A stretch of DNA of 64,000 bases, from NCBI GenBank assembly GCA_027605045.1, contig JAQFWX010000002.1:1364001-1428000 (forward strand). Reading direction: 5' to 3'. Source of the DNA: Phallus indusiatus (taxonomy: Eukaryota > Basidiomycota > Agaricomycetes > Phallales > Phallaceae). The notes beneath the pieces were generated by a model, which was given only the letters and a program-made list of their open reading frames with translations, had not been told where the DNA came from and searched no databases. Numbering within the stretch: position 1 is the first letter of the stretch; every line of letters begins with the position of its first letter. The translations under genes and the position numbers were made by a program. Shown in pieces: positions 53,771 through 64,000 of this stretch.

Positions 53771-54727
53771 TGGGTACTCTCCATTGGAATTCCCCCAGAT
53801 CCGCTCCGATAAGCTTCAACACCCTCTGTGCCCCTTTTGAATGTGGCGGGAAGAAACTACTGAATCTGCACCTACGGAGTGAAGCCATTAAGTTAATGAC
53901 CCTTAAATCATATCTCGGGATTGAAACAAACCGCCCAAGATGGGCTCTTATCGCGGACGAGCTCTTTATCCTCAACGCGCAAAAAGAAAGTATGAACAAC
54001 ACACTCACCATTCGTCCAATCTTGGAAACTAAGATGTCATCCCACGCACTCAACGTTGCCCCAAAGCCTCGTTGACTTGTATAAAACCGCCAAAAAATAC
54101 CACGTGCATTTGGATCTCAGGACAACCACCGATAGTGCCAAAGCTAAAATGCCTTTCTGGTATCATACCGGAATAACACCGCGGAAAAATATTCCGTGGA
54201 AAGGTAAACCAGCGACCTGTGTTCGCGTTAATCACAAAATCCTTTCTATCAAAGATGCGCTCACCCATCTTGGAAGACACGAACAATACCCAAAAGATAG
54301 GCCACACCCAGACTGTAACGATACTGGTTCCTGCTGCCGTTTCTTGAGATCAGTCTTGCGAAAGATACCAGACATGTGGATACCCACATCCGTAGACGAC
54401 ACAGACGAAATAGAAATAGAACCTACTCAAACCCAACCATATGAACAACCGCAGGATGAAGAGGACCATGAAACTCTCACAATTACCTTTGACCCTTTTC
54501 CCAAAAAATCCGATGCTCTCTATGATGGCTTCAGAATTGGCTTTGAGAAATTGCCCGATGCCTTCCCGACGTTCCCGCCCAGAAACAACGACAACGAAAC
54601 CATAGTTTACACATGCGGCTCTCGCTACCGCAGCGGATACGACAACGCCCAAACAGGTAGTGGCATATGGTTCGGTGAAGATGACGCACGAAAGTTGACG
54701 AAACTGAGTCTCGGGAAATGTATGTGA
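53771..54727 (+). mobile_element. non-LTR retrotransposon fragment (RT C-terminal region and partial RNase H)
   Basis: The conceptual translation shows the region after the reverse transcriptase palm of fungal LINE-like elements (LCAPFECGGKKLL, AIKLMTLKSYLG, RPRWALIADELF). A changed frame near 54056 then gives a zinc-knuckle-like spacer (WYHTGI, CVRVNHK, DALTHLG) and the start of an RNase H domain, ETIVYTCGSRYRSG...TGSGIWFGEDD. The first RNase H catalytic aspartate, normally in YTDGS, is cysteine here. Both ends are missing and the frame is broken, so it is dead. It lies exactly between the two lipase units. Confidence 0.82.
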
Positions 54728-55036
54728 CTTAGTGACTCGTGACGTTACTTCGGCAAGAATTTGGCAATTGTCAGCGGTCACCTGTTCTAGGGGAGAAACG
54801 AACGAGTTATATCATGGTTCTTGCCCAGTGCACATTTTGTTGATTCTGTGTATTTTAATTCTTTTATTCAATTTAGCTATGCTGTTGCGGTGTCCGATTC
54901 GGAGCCGGATTTCTTCGGTACTAAGCCAGTCCGTGATCGCTGCTGAGTCCTAACATTTTGCCATTTGGCTAGCTTTAATGAAACAATCTTCTAAAAGGTA
55001 TTGCCGTTCATTAACAAACATATATTTTCAGCCATT

Positions 55037-55222
55037 ATGTCAACTGAACCCGTTGAGTTCATCTCGGAAACTCCTAAACACCCTTTGTCAGTGTGGTTCC
55101 ATGGGAGATCGAAACGACCCCGTGAGTGTGTTCATTGCCAAACACGAGCTACTTTCTTATTTTTTCTCCGTTTCTCCAAGGCTTCCTTGTATGTATGTAT
55201 ACATGAAACTCAAAAAATATGA
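55037..55222 (+). other. short conserved reading frame upstream of lipase copy 2
   Basis: Begins MSTEPVEFISETPKHPLSVW and reads on with RSKRPRECVHC. The first half is conserved with 50834 at the DNA level. A GTGAGT donor sits after the RP codons (55119-55124). It could be a leader exon; there is no evidence for a protein. Confidence 0.25.
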
Positions 55223-55340
55223 TGTGATGGAATTGATACTACACACGCGTGTATCATGTGGCTCAAGTTTAGCTTCATTATCACATTGGCGAGTTGGGAC
55301 GCGCATTGGAACATTGGCTCCTTTGCCAGACTTCCAGCAT

Positions 55341-55347
55341 TATAAAA
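55341..55347 (+). promoter_or_regulatory. TATA box of lipase copy 2
   Basis: TATAAAA about 92 bp upstream of the ATG, at the position equivalent to 51160. Confidence 0.5.
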
Positions 55348-55438
55348 GGAGGACCCAAATTCGTTTCCCCCATACGCCTTTACCGGTAAAGCGAAGTAGC
55401 CGCGTCTGAATTCCACTCTTCACTGTCAGTGACGAGAG

Positions 55439-56945
55439 ATGACTAGCCCTACCCTTACCCTCCCCTCTTTTCTCTCAGTGGCACTGCACTTGTTATTACT
55501 TGTCGCTCGTGTCAGTTCATCTCCTTTGACAATCCGAAAGCGCGATGAGGATACAATCTCTCAAGAGCTGTTCGACAATCTCGACATGTTCATGAAGTAC
55601 GCCAGTAGTGCCTATTCCTTAGTCTGTCCAAGCCCACTCGGGAACACTCTGGTCGCTACGGTAATACGTTTTTTTCTCTCCCTCAATCAGCCTTTCCTTT
55701 GCTGATTTTGGCGTTGCTCGTTTAAAGTTTAATGATGCAGTGACAAGCACGCAGGGATTTGTTGCTAGAGATGATACCGATAAACTTCTAGTTGTCTCTT
55801 TTCGAGGAAGTCAAGAGCTCGAAGGTCTGTTTTTTTATGATGCACGAAAACCAAGCAGTTGCTGACAACTCGCAGATTACATTGTGGACGCTGATATTGC
55901 ATTAGTCGCATTCGAGTCTCAAGGAGGTCGATATACCCTCTTGATGTTCCTTGTCAAATTTGCTGATTCAAACTCTTTTTCTTCGTTATTAGTGACTGCC
56001 CCAGGAGCATTGGTTCACGGTGGCTTCCTAACCGCGTAAACCCTTTTTAAAAACCCATCACATTCTCCACAATTTCTGAAACTCAGACTCTTTCTTTTCT
56101 TTTTCACAGATACAACGCTGTCGCCAGTAACGTTATTTCTGCTGTTCAGGAACAATTAGAAGGTCCAGCGGCAGGGTATAGTTTAAGAACCACAGGCCAC
56201 TCGTTGGGAGGTGCTCTCAGTTCAATTGCGGCTGTATCTTTGAAATTTAATTTCCCGGATGTTCCTGTAAGCCTGACTCTGAATAATTACCTGTAATATC
56301 GTGTTCTCATCATTATTCATGTTTCAGATTCAGGTATGCTTTACTAACGAGCTGATTTTCCCGCAAGTTCTGAGTCAAACGTTTTTTCTTTCTTCAACAA
56401 CAACAAATTAGATGTATACGTACGGCCAACCGAGAACGGGTAATCCAAATTATGCAACGTATGTACATAACTGCTGTAAACTAGTAATGTGCCTGATATT
56501 TTCATCATTAGCTTGGTCAACAACATGTTTGGAACTGATGCGTTCCGATGTGAGTCTCTTTTTTGAAAACACACGATTCTCTGAATAAACGTTCTGGATA
56601 TGTACAGCTGTGCATACGATTGACGTTATTCCGACTATTATTCCAGAAATGCTGGGTTATCAACACCATGCTTTCGGTAATCTCAACTTTCTTTGTTTTC
56701 ATTCTTTAACTAATGCGTGCTATAAGAATATTGGAACGTCGTTGATCCAGGTATAACTTGATTCCTTTCTCATCTTTACCAAAAAAAGATTAATTTTTTT
56801 TCGAAAGCTTCTCCTGATACACTCAAGATGTGTGATGCAAGCGGCGAAGATCCTACGTGTAGTGATAGTATTCGTACGTTGAATCCCTTTCTCCTACGAA
56901 CAACCAAACTCGCTCAACTTATACATGTTACTTAAGCTCCCGTAA
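55439..56945 (+). CDS. secreted class 3 lipase, copy 2
   Basis: Tandem paralog of the lipase at 51269. It has the same signal peptide type (MTSPTLTLPSFLSVALHLLL), IRKR site, VHGGFLTAYN, TTGHSLGGAL and the 6-nt microexon, here at 56328-56333. The residues around the catalytic Asp are changed (HTIDVIPTIIP in place of HTTDGVPTIIP), and TGDPNY is TGNPNY. The last intron of copy 1 has lost its acceptor here; the intron sequence is instead open in the same frame. The protein would therefore be about 12 residues longer at the end yet finish with the same LIHVT and stop. It appears functional. Confidence 0.87.
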
Positions 56946-57911
56946 ACCCCAGTCCGGCCCACGACTTCTATTTCAACCGATTGGCAAACACACCTTTTTG
57001 CACTTGATTCTAAGTAGCTATTCGCTAGCCTGAGGTACTTTAACCGACTAGCAGATACGTCTTTTTGCTTTAAAGTTTTTTTCTTGGTCTGTATGCATAT
57101 GCATAGCATATATACATCTTTTCACTTGGTAGTCTTCCTTTTATCAGGCTTTTTTCTTTGTGCCGGTGGGTGGGTGAATGGCGCTCGTTATTCAAAATTA
57201 CATGTGTCTTGTCTGACGACGAAACATTGAAACCATAAATCTCGATATAAACGCCAGACAAGCGAAGAAGTGAAGCTGAGATCTAAAGCGCACTGGTACG
57301 GGATTTTACTTTCGGCGCGTGCCAGTGGTGTAAGCAGCAAGTCCTACCGTCAGCTTTTATTGCGCGCTTTACAATACATCCCGGTCGAAAATGGTGGATA
57401 TATTGAGGTCAGGAAAGCCAAAACACCGTGAACATTCCTAATTGACTGGAGTGAAGGCTCTGTGCTGGCTCGGCGCGCCAGTGTTGTTACATGCCTATTG
57501 GGACGCTGACTCAAAAGAAGGCCATATTACTCGTGATACACGTTGAGGCCTTGAAATAGCTCGAGGTTCCACGCAGCAATTACCATTCCCAGTCTTTTGA
57601 ACCTTATATTAAGTTCGACCTGTCGAGGTGCCAGTGCGTGCGCATGCACGTGTGTTACCATAAGAGTGCGGAGATGAGAGCAATCATATGCTTGTTCTCG
57701 AATTTGCATACCATTTTAATCTTTTACAGTAAGTATAGACATACGATTCTGCCTCGTGTTTCGAAATCAGATAAAGTTTTGGATTTAATATCGATCTGCT
57801 CCTGTAAACGAACTAAACAGCAAGTAGCATGGATTGAAAATACACTAAGAAATTTTTCTCCCTCTCGAAAGCTAGCTTTTCAAAACCTCTAGCAACATTT
57901 TGACCAAAGAA

Positions 57912-58637
57912 TTACGACGAATTGGCAGTATACCCAATACTCCACCAAAGAGTACGTGTCGCAGGATGCGCATACGTAAATCTCGAAATCCTAGACCTCG
58001 TCTTCGCAACAAAATCCACATCAAAATAAGCTTCAGAAAGAGGTTTAACACCTCTTTCAATAGCAATACGAAGTAACTCTTTTATATCAGTTACATCCGC
58101 CGGAACTTTCAAATTATCGATCTCGCGGAGGGACTCTCCGTGGTGAACCCAGCCTTGAACTTTGTATAACAGTAAATAGGATAACGGAACACAAGGTAGG
58201 CCCATGTGGACTTCGAATGTGTTGTGTGGGATGGGTGTCATGTCGAGTGCGTGTCCGGCGACAAGGAGGTCGACTTTAACGCTTATTCGAGAGACAGCGG
58301 AAATACGGTACCACAGGACTCTATATGTCGCTCGTGGGTTTTTGGATGCGACGAGGTAAAATTTGGGGTTCTTTGAGACGAGAGTGCGTTTGAGATCTTC
58401 TTGAGTTCCATTCCAGTTTTGACAAAATATGTCCAAATCCTTTTGAAAGTTAGATGTTGCTAGTGTGACACGGTGATGTGAGAGTAAATGTGGTGAACGT
58501 ACATTAGGCCATCTATCGCATCCGTTTAGTTTGCAAGCCATGCTGCCTATAAAAGCAGCCTGAACGTGGAGATTTTCGATTGTTTTCATAATGTCGAATG
58601 CGACGTCGTACATCTGAGAGAACGTCGGTGTCGGCAT
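57912..58637 (-). CDS. nucleotidyltransferase-fold protein (full-length copy)
   Basis: A basidiomycete protein with features of the minimal nucleotidyltransferase fold. Near the N-terminus is AAFIGSMACKLNGCDRWPN. After an in-phase 63-nt intron at 58440-58502 comes DLDIFCQNW, giving the G-S...D-x-D arrangement expected of the catalytic strand pair. A helical C-terminal part with DVTDIKELLRIAIERGVKPL follows. The unspliced frame is also open (241 codons); spliced it is 220 residues. Substrate and role are unknown, and only the fold is inferred. A truncated copy of its 3' end lies at 53617-53770. Confidence 0.65.
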   Translation of the reverse strand: MPTPTFSQMYDVAFDIMKTIENLHVQAAFIGSMACKLNGCDRWPNVRSPHLLSHHRVTLATSNFQKDLDIFCQNWNGTQEDLKRTLVSKNPKFYLVASKNPRATYRVLWYRISAVSRISVKVDLLVAGHALDMTPIPHNTFEVHMGLPCVPLSYLLLYKVQGWVHHGESLREIDNLKVPADVTDIKELLRIAIERGVKPLSEAYFDVDFVAKTRSRISRFTYAHPATRTLWWSIGYTANSS

Positions 58638-59932
58638 TGTGTTTCAAACGATGAGAATTTGAAAGGGAAGTTCGCGAGTTTAAAGAGATAATGAGTGGGA
58701 ACAATCCAAGGTTATTCCTTCCTGAATGAGTGAAAAGTCGGATTTTTATATAGAGTGACGAAATCAGAAATCGGACCTACGATCCGAGTGGGTTTGAAAG
58801 AATCTTTGTGAAAGAAGGTGAAAGATCGGCGACGGGAATAAAGCTTAAAGATTCGAACCCTCTCTTCCCTTGTATGTCTGGTTCCTGAATCGTGAATGCG
58901 GTGTTTCAGAGCGAATCAGGAATCAGGGATCAGGGTAGTGGCAATGGCGGGAATAAAGGATTCGAATAGTGAGTCAAAGATGAATGGAGATAAATAGCCA
59001 TGCGCAAGCCTGAGGTGGTAACCTTATTATTATATAAGAGAAAGAATCACTGTCAGGGTTAGGGTCAGGATAAACTAGGTAATTAAACTATATTTATGTA
59101 TGTATTTTTTCGTCTTTCTGAAATACATACAAAAAGGGATTTGTCTTACACTGTAATAGCACTCTCAAGTCCAATAATAACATGTATGTACAATTATTGT
59201 CATGAGAACTTTTATCGAGTCACGATGAGTTTTTCATTCAACTCCGAGTCATCCTTTCTTTCCTTGCTTCTCGCGCCCATCGTAAATGAATAAAAGAATA
59301 AAAGAAGAAAGGGACACGAGGGGCACACGGATCCCTCGGAACCACTGATATCAATATCAATATCAATAACTCGACGTTTTTCAATGGCGGCCAGTAACGG
59401 CGAGAACAAAAGAAGGTACACCGTGAATGGATTCCCCATATGCGATGTACGTATGTATGTACATATGTAATGTATCCATTTATATCATTGCGAACGTTGA
59501 ACGTTGATTGTTGATACGCATTAAAGAACACCTGACTATATAAGCGATTTCATAAAGAGGAATAGAAAAGACAAAGGAAGAGAGAAAAAGAACCAGAATA
59601 AAGACGCCCCGACAAAGTTTTCAATCATACATATATTATACAAAGAGAGGGAAGTTGTCTTTGAGTGTAGTAAAGCAGCATACGTTAGACGTGAGATAAT
59701 GTCAAATATAATCATGTAAGAATGTATGTGTGTGGATATCAATTAACCGAGCTTTTTGACATCCCCCCAATTCATTCATAATGATCGACATCTAGCCGGA
59801 ACATTGTAATCCTATAATTCAAATCAAATGTCAGATGACACACACTCTTATATATAAAAAAAGATGTCGCACCTCGTCATGTCTGCCACCACCCCACGGG
59901 AAGTCTCCATAGAGTTCAGCCTTGACACCCTA
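58638..59932. other. intergenic interval between the nucleotidyltransferase-like and fungalysin genes
   Basis: AT-rich, with short simple repeats such as ATCAAT units at about 59349-59368. No gene is supported. A TTCGAACC-like motif at about 58853 is not part of a tRNA. Confidence 0.4.
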
Positions 59933-62794
59933 TCACACAAAGCCCCCCATCAGTTCAACTCCAACCAAATCACGGCTACGAACGAAACGACGTACCAGTC
60001 CTCTTTCCGCGAATCCTTCCCATAATGTACAATAGTTCTCTCCACCGGTAAGAATCTCGTCAGCTTGGATGATAGCATCTCTAGCATCGACGAATCTGCA
60101 ACAACATCAACATCCATCAGCAACGATACAAAACAATCAAATACACGACGACGTACCCAGGACTACACGGCTGCAACTTCATCCCATCAAACAACAACTG
60201 CACAAGCAACGTATTTCCATGAACAGGAACAAGCGCACCACCCTCCTTCTTCTGTTTTCTATAGAACGTGCCATCGGCGGGAACAATTCCGTTAGCATCC
60301 GGTTTAGGGGGGTACAACGTCGCACTGTAGCCGTGTTTCTTGATCAGTTTGGATTGTACGACCCAGAGCATTTCAGCCCAGACTTCGCCGATGGCGTGGA
60401 CGCCCCAGTAGCCTGCTTTGTTGAGGATGCTGTACGTCGATGGGTTGACTTCTTTGTCCTGGAAAGGTGAAGGGATTGGGTTAGGTAAACTTCAACGGGT
60501 GCAAGGATGAGGTTTGGCTTACCAAAGAGTATTTGTAGTACCGGATTCCTTTATCATCATTGGCGGCCCAAGCACCCATAGGATAATCAGTGAAATCCGA
60601 ATAGTTACTCGAACTTCGAATACTCGTCGCCAAAAAGTCTATTCACAATCAATCAATCATCAGCTCCTAACCAAACTCGGAAAAAGAAAAAAAGGTACTA
60701 ACCACCCCATCCTTCACCCATTCCACCAGCTTCACCCCATCCCAAACAATTTGAATTGGCAGGTCCACCGGTCAATCGTGTGCTCAAACCGTGCGATAGT
60801 TCGTGAATGACGATACCAGCTTCGAGGTCTCCGTCGCGGTATGGCGTAGCGGTGTTCCAGATGTACATTCTGCATCGTCCGTTTTGACCATCAGGTGGCT
60901 ATCAAAACAGACATCAAGTAACCATTTCAGAAAAGAAGGGAGATAGTTTACCGTCATGAAGTTTGCCTAAAAAAATGTGCTAAGCATGACGTTATTCAAA
61001 ATGTCATACGATCAAACTTACATTGTTGAATCCACTTCCATCTTGGGCGTTCGCAATAACAGCGTCACCTTCTCTTCCACCTCTTCCATAATTATGTTGC
61101 TGGAAGTTCCCACTCTTCTCATCGAACCCATATCTACCCCACCACAGTCAGAAAAGCTCCCCTCACGTTCAGAAGAACCACACCATCTCACCTATAGTAA
61201 AGATCGTGCACCATATTGGAAGTATAAAACAATTGGGTGATGGTAGCATTGATATACTCTCTCGCCACCTTCATAGGATCACTAAACTCGCTGTCCTCGG
61301 GTGCGTATTCAAAGTGATAGCCAGACTTGGAGTTCGAAGTAGGACGGTAGTTATCAATCCAGTTGTTCCGGCCTTCCCAATTCTCATGAGCAAAGACGTT
61401 ATTTCCAGTGGTAGTATCAGCACTGTAAATCTCCGCTCCCGGGACAATATCGCGAGGATTAAACCCTTTCGGAAGTTTACTGACGGGAAGCGAATGCCAC
61501 CCCGCTGGACTAGCAAGTGTATCGTAATTCTCGTCTTCACGAGTACGATTACCTTCACTCGGATCGTTGATTCCCCATTTATAGACGGTGTATGTTGAAA
61601 CGGATTGTTTTTTGGGGGGAACGGGAGCAGCAGTACCGGGACGGGGGAATGCGGTTGAGTCGGATGCCCAATCTACGACGGAGATGATGTTGGTGGGGTT
61701 GAAGGCGTCGACGGAGGCGGAGTACCAGTTGTCTTGCATTTCTACCTCAAGCTAAATAGGGAGAAGTTAATCAAGGAAGAAGAAGAAAGGGGGGGTTCGG
61801 GTCTTCTTACCTGCCACACGAGTTTGAGAACGACTTCACCATTTTCCGTAGGTACTTGAGTATACGCCATCTTGGCTTTCACAGGATTAACAGTATCAGG
61901 TACGCTTCCAATTTCCCATTCAGGCATGCTCGATCTGAGATGATGAGATGGTACAGCCGTCACACCGGACATGTAGTCTTCAAAGCGGGTGTGAATGTCG
62001 TCTGCGAGGGATGTAGACGGGGTAGCTGCCATCATGAACATTAAAGCGGCTGCGCTTGGGTCCGGGCGGTACTTGTTTGTGAAGGCATTGAGAGAGGAGA
62101 GATCGCGTTTGAGGAAGTGGCAGTCTGTTGCGTGGACGGATTGGAGGAGATGGAGGTTGGGGTCTTGTTGACTTAATGGGTGTTGTTGGGAAGAGGAGAA
62201 GGCGGAGAGGTCTTGAATGTGGGAAGAGATCTTGTTGGTGATAGTTGAACAGAATTGGGTGTGGGTTGAAGGAGTCTCCGGAGTTGACTCCGTTGGGATT
62301 TGACCACGGTAGAACTACGTGGGAGATATTAGAATGGTGAATGACGACGATACAATTGAAACGGATCTTACGGAATCACCGTATGACAGTACTCTTCCGT
62401 CCTTGATGTTGATATTAATTCTGCCATCTGTGACTTCCAAGCCGTTGACATATTGGTTGACGTAAACGTGAGTTACGCCGGTCCGTGAGTCAGTATATGA
62501 ATCGTCTCGGATAACATATGAGGCATGGACCGAGACCAGATGATCCGGCAGCAAAGTGTCCAAGAATGAGCGTGCAACGTCGAATGGGTCAGAAGGAGCA
62601 CGAGAAGAGAAAGAGGAGACAAATGAGAGGTGGGATGGCGGGGTAGTTGTGTAGACTGTGTGGGGCAACGTTGGACCAAAGCCGAGAGATTTGCGGCGAG
62701 GTGCTTGTTGTTGTTGCCCGTGCTCGCCTGAGCCATGTGCAAAAGCGATGGCGAGGTTGGCGAGAATGAGCAAAGCCTTGAATGTACCACGCAT
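59933..62794 (-). CDS. fungalysin extracellular metalloprotease (peptidase family M36)
   Basis: Secreted zinc endopeptidase. The minus-strand protein starts with a signal peptide ([19 protein letters not shown]). A propeptide with the FTP-type block [17 protein letters not shown] follows, then the mature enzyme containing [17 protein letters not shown] and [12 protein letters not shown]. The zinc-binding [11 protein letters not shown] has its HExxH codons at 60791-60805, and the third ligand lies in [11 protein letters not shown]-terminal blocks [15 protein letters not shown] and [30 protein letters not shown] are also present. About nine introns keep phase. The exact C-terminus is uncertain: I placed the stop at 59933, but a further short exon is possible. 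Confidence 0.92.
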
Positions 62795-64000
62795 GGTTGA
62801 TTGAGATTGAGGAGGAGGTGGTGGTGGTTAAGAAAAGAAAAGAGTTAAAGGGTGAGTCAGGAGATGATAAGCAAAAAAACCAGGAGCCCACACGACCTGG
62901 AAATGTCCCTGAGTTTGGTCAAAATATGACGCGGCCCCTTTGGCGATGCAAATAGCTCGGTGTATTAGGTAAGCATCAGTATCATCATCATCATCGACTT
63001 TGGTTCCCTCTCCCCCTAAACTATGGCTCGATATGGTCGACTTGGCTGTACTTGTCTATATCTAGTTCCGTAGAATTGAAACTGACAGAGAGTCTCACAA
63101 GGAGTATAGTGACCAAGCAGAGTCCAAATAGTTTGCATTTTCGTTCAATTTAGTTGCCACCGTTGCGGGCGCTAACAACTTTTTTTTTGCTGTGGTATGT
63201 AACACGCACCGCATTGCTGCGGATCACATACTATCACATCCTAGTAACACGAATTAACAATTGCTTGTTATACATATCCTCTTTCATCTGTTATCGCATT
63301 AACTATCATGCCTATCAAGCCAATCCAATTCCGGCGCTTTTGCACTCAAAAAGTCTCTGGCAAATACTTTGGCCTCGAGGATCACACCCCATTCCAAACA
63401 TTGTGAATTACGTTACAGCCATGCGGCTTACTTTCCAACGCCCAATTCCTTGAACAGGTTTCCAATTTCTAGTTTGAACAATTTGGCACTGCTACTGTTG
63501 TTCACCCCCCTTTACGCGTATACATAGTACGCGTACACAATCTCCTTATCTCGGGTATCCGATATCGAGTCTTCACTAGCTTCACTTTTGAATTCGCCAC
63601 TGAAACAGTTCATACGACCTACTAATTCGTCTGGTCTTCTTTATATTCCCCCTATTGTCTTTCAAAAGCCACCCTGCGTTATCAAGAGATAATGATTCCA
63701 TGTTGCGGAATCGGAATGAGATAACGGAACTTGCCTAGCATGTGTCTATAATTGGATGGGATTCGATCTATGTACATACCAGTTCATGGGCACGAGATGG
63801 TTTATCTCGTCCTCTTCCAACTACGAGCTGCAAAGTAACAACAAAGATTGAACCATTCAGGAAAAGTCGTCTCGCCACGTCAATTGAAGCTGTACAATTA
63901 AATCAATCATCATCCTCTCAGGCCTCAGGAGTAGATGAGTATATATATAATAAGCTTCTCACCCTTCTCCCTTGGCGAGCATACGCACAAGCCCTGTCTT
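62795..64000. other. upstream region of the fungalysin gene to the window end
   Basis: Presumably contains the fungalysin promoter. A short (ATC)n run lies at about 62974-62995. No gene can be supported before the edge. Confidence 0.4.

Larger units (their letters stand above)
54728..57960. repeat. lipase duplication unit 2
   Basis: Direct-repeat partner of 50540-53770, containing the second lipase and its flanks. It continues without a break into the full-length nucleotidyltransferase-like gene, so its right side is the ancestral arrangement. Confidence 0.85.

Noticed and set aside
53671..54075. 135-codon plus-strand frame as a new gene
   Set aside because: It is a chimera of antisense nucleotidyltransferase-like sequence and the retrotransposon fragment.
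58845..58870. TTCGAACC-like motif as a tRNA T-loop
   Set aside because: No matching acceptor stem, anticodon or D arm could be found around it.
60069..60470. 133-codon plus-strand frame
   Set aside because: It lies antisense to well-conserved fungalysin exons and has no similarity of its own.

Overview
The window looks like a euchromatic stretch of a basidiomycete (mushroom-type, Agaricomycete) genome. Nearly every gene carries many short GT-AG introns of about 40-65 nt. The protein families are typical fungal ones: a many-exon beta-tubulin, an M36 fungalysin, class 3 lipases, an F-box-like protein, a DHHC palmitoyltransferase, Eos1 and an Lsh/DDM1 remodeler. The sequence is AT-rich between genes. 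I found no rRNA, tRNA, CRISPR array or prokaryotic operon.

Left part (1-15.4 kb): the U5 snRNP protein DIB1 and a copper amine oxidase come first, followed by a pogo-like MITE. Next is a rearranged multigene block. It contains two intact, diverged copies of a small protein with an XRCC4-superfamily head, coiled coil and basic tail (most like PAXX, a Ku-binding end-joining factor), a decayed third copy, and two sulfotransferase-4-like P-loop genes, one of them probably broken.

Centre (15.9-36 kb): a DHHC palmitoyltransferase, a short-chain dehydrogenase, TFIIS and Eos1 are ordinary housekeeping genes. A gene-free stretch of about 3 kb follows, then a multi-exon gene for a protein of roughly 1,100 residues that I cannot assign, and a single-exon F-box-like gene.

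Right-centre (34-49 kb): two paralogous FAD monooxygenases lie in opposite orientation. Between them are two tandem small secreted cysteine-rich genes, which have a 22-nt microexon and a knottin-like cysteine pattern, and an Lsh/DDM1-type SNF2 remodeler. Beta-tubulin follows.

Right end (50-63 kb): a roughly 3-kb unit holding a secreted class 3 lipase is tandemly duplicated. A fragment of a non-LTR retrotransposon sits exactly at the junction, next to a truncated copy of a nucleotidyltransferase-fold gene whose full-length copy follows the second lipase. The window closes with a secreted fungalysin metalloprotease.

The most novel items are the knottin-like peptide pair, the PAXX-like paralogs and the unassigned large protein. 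All gene models were spliced by eye and have no transcript support.
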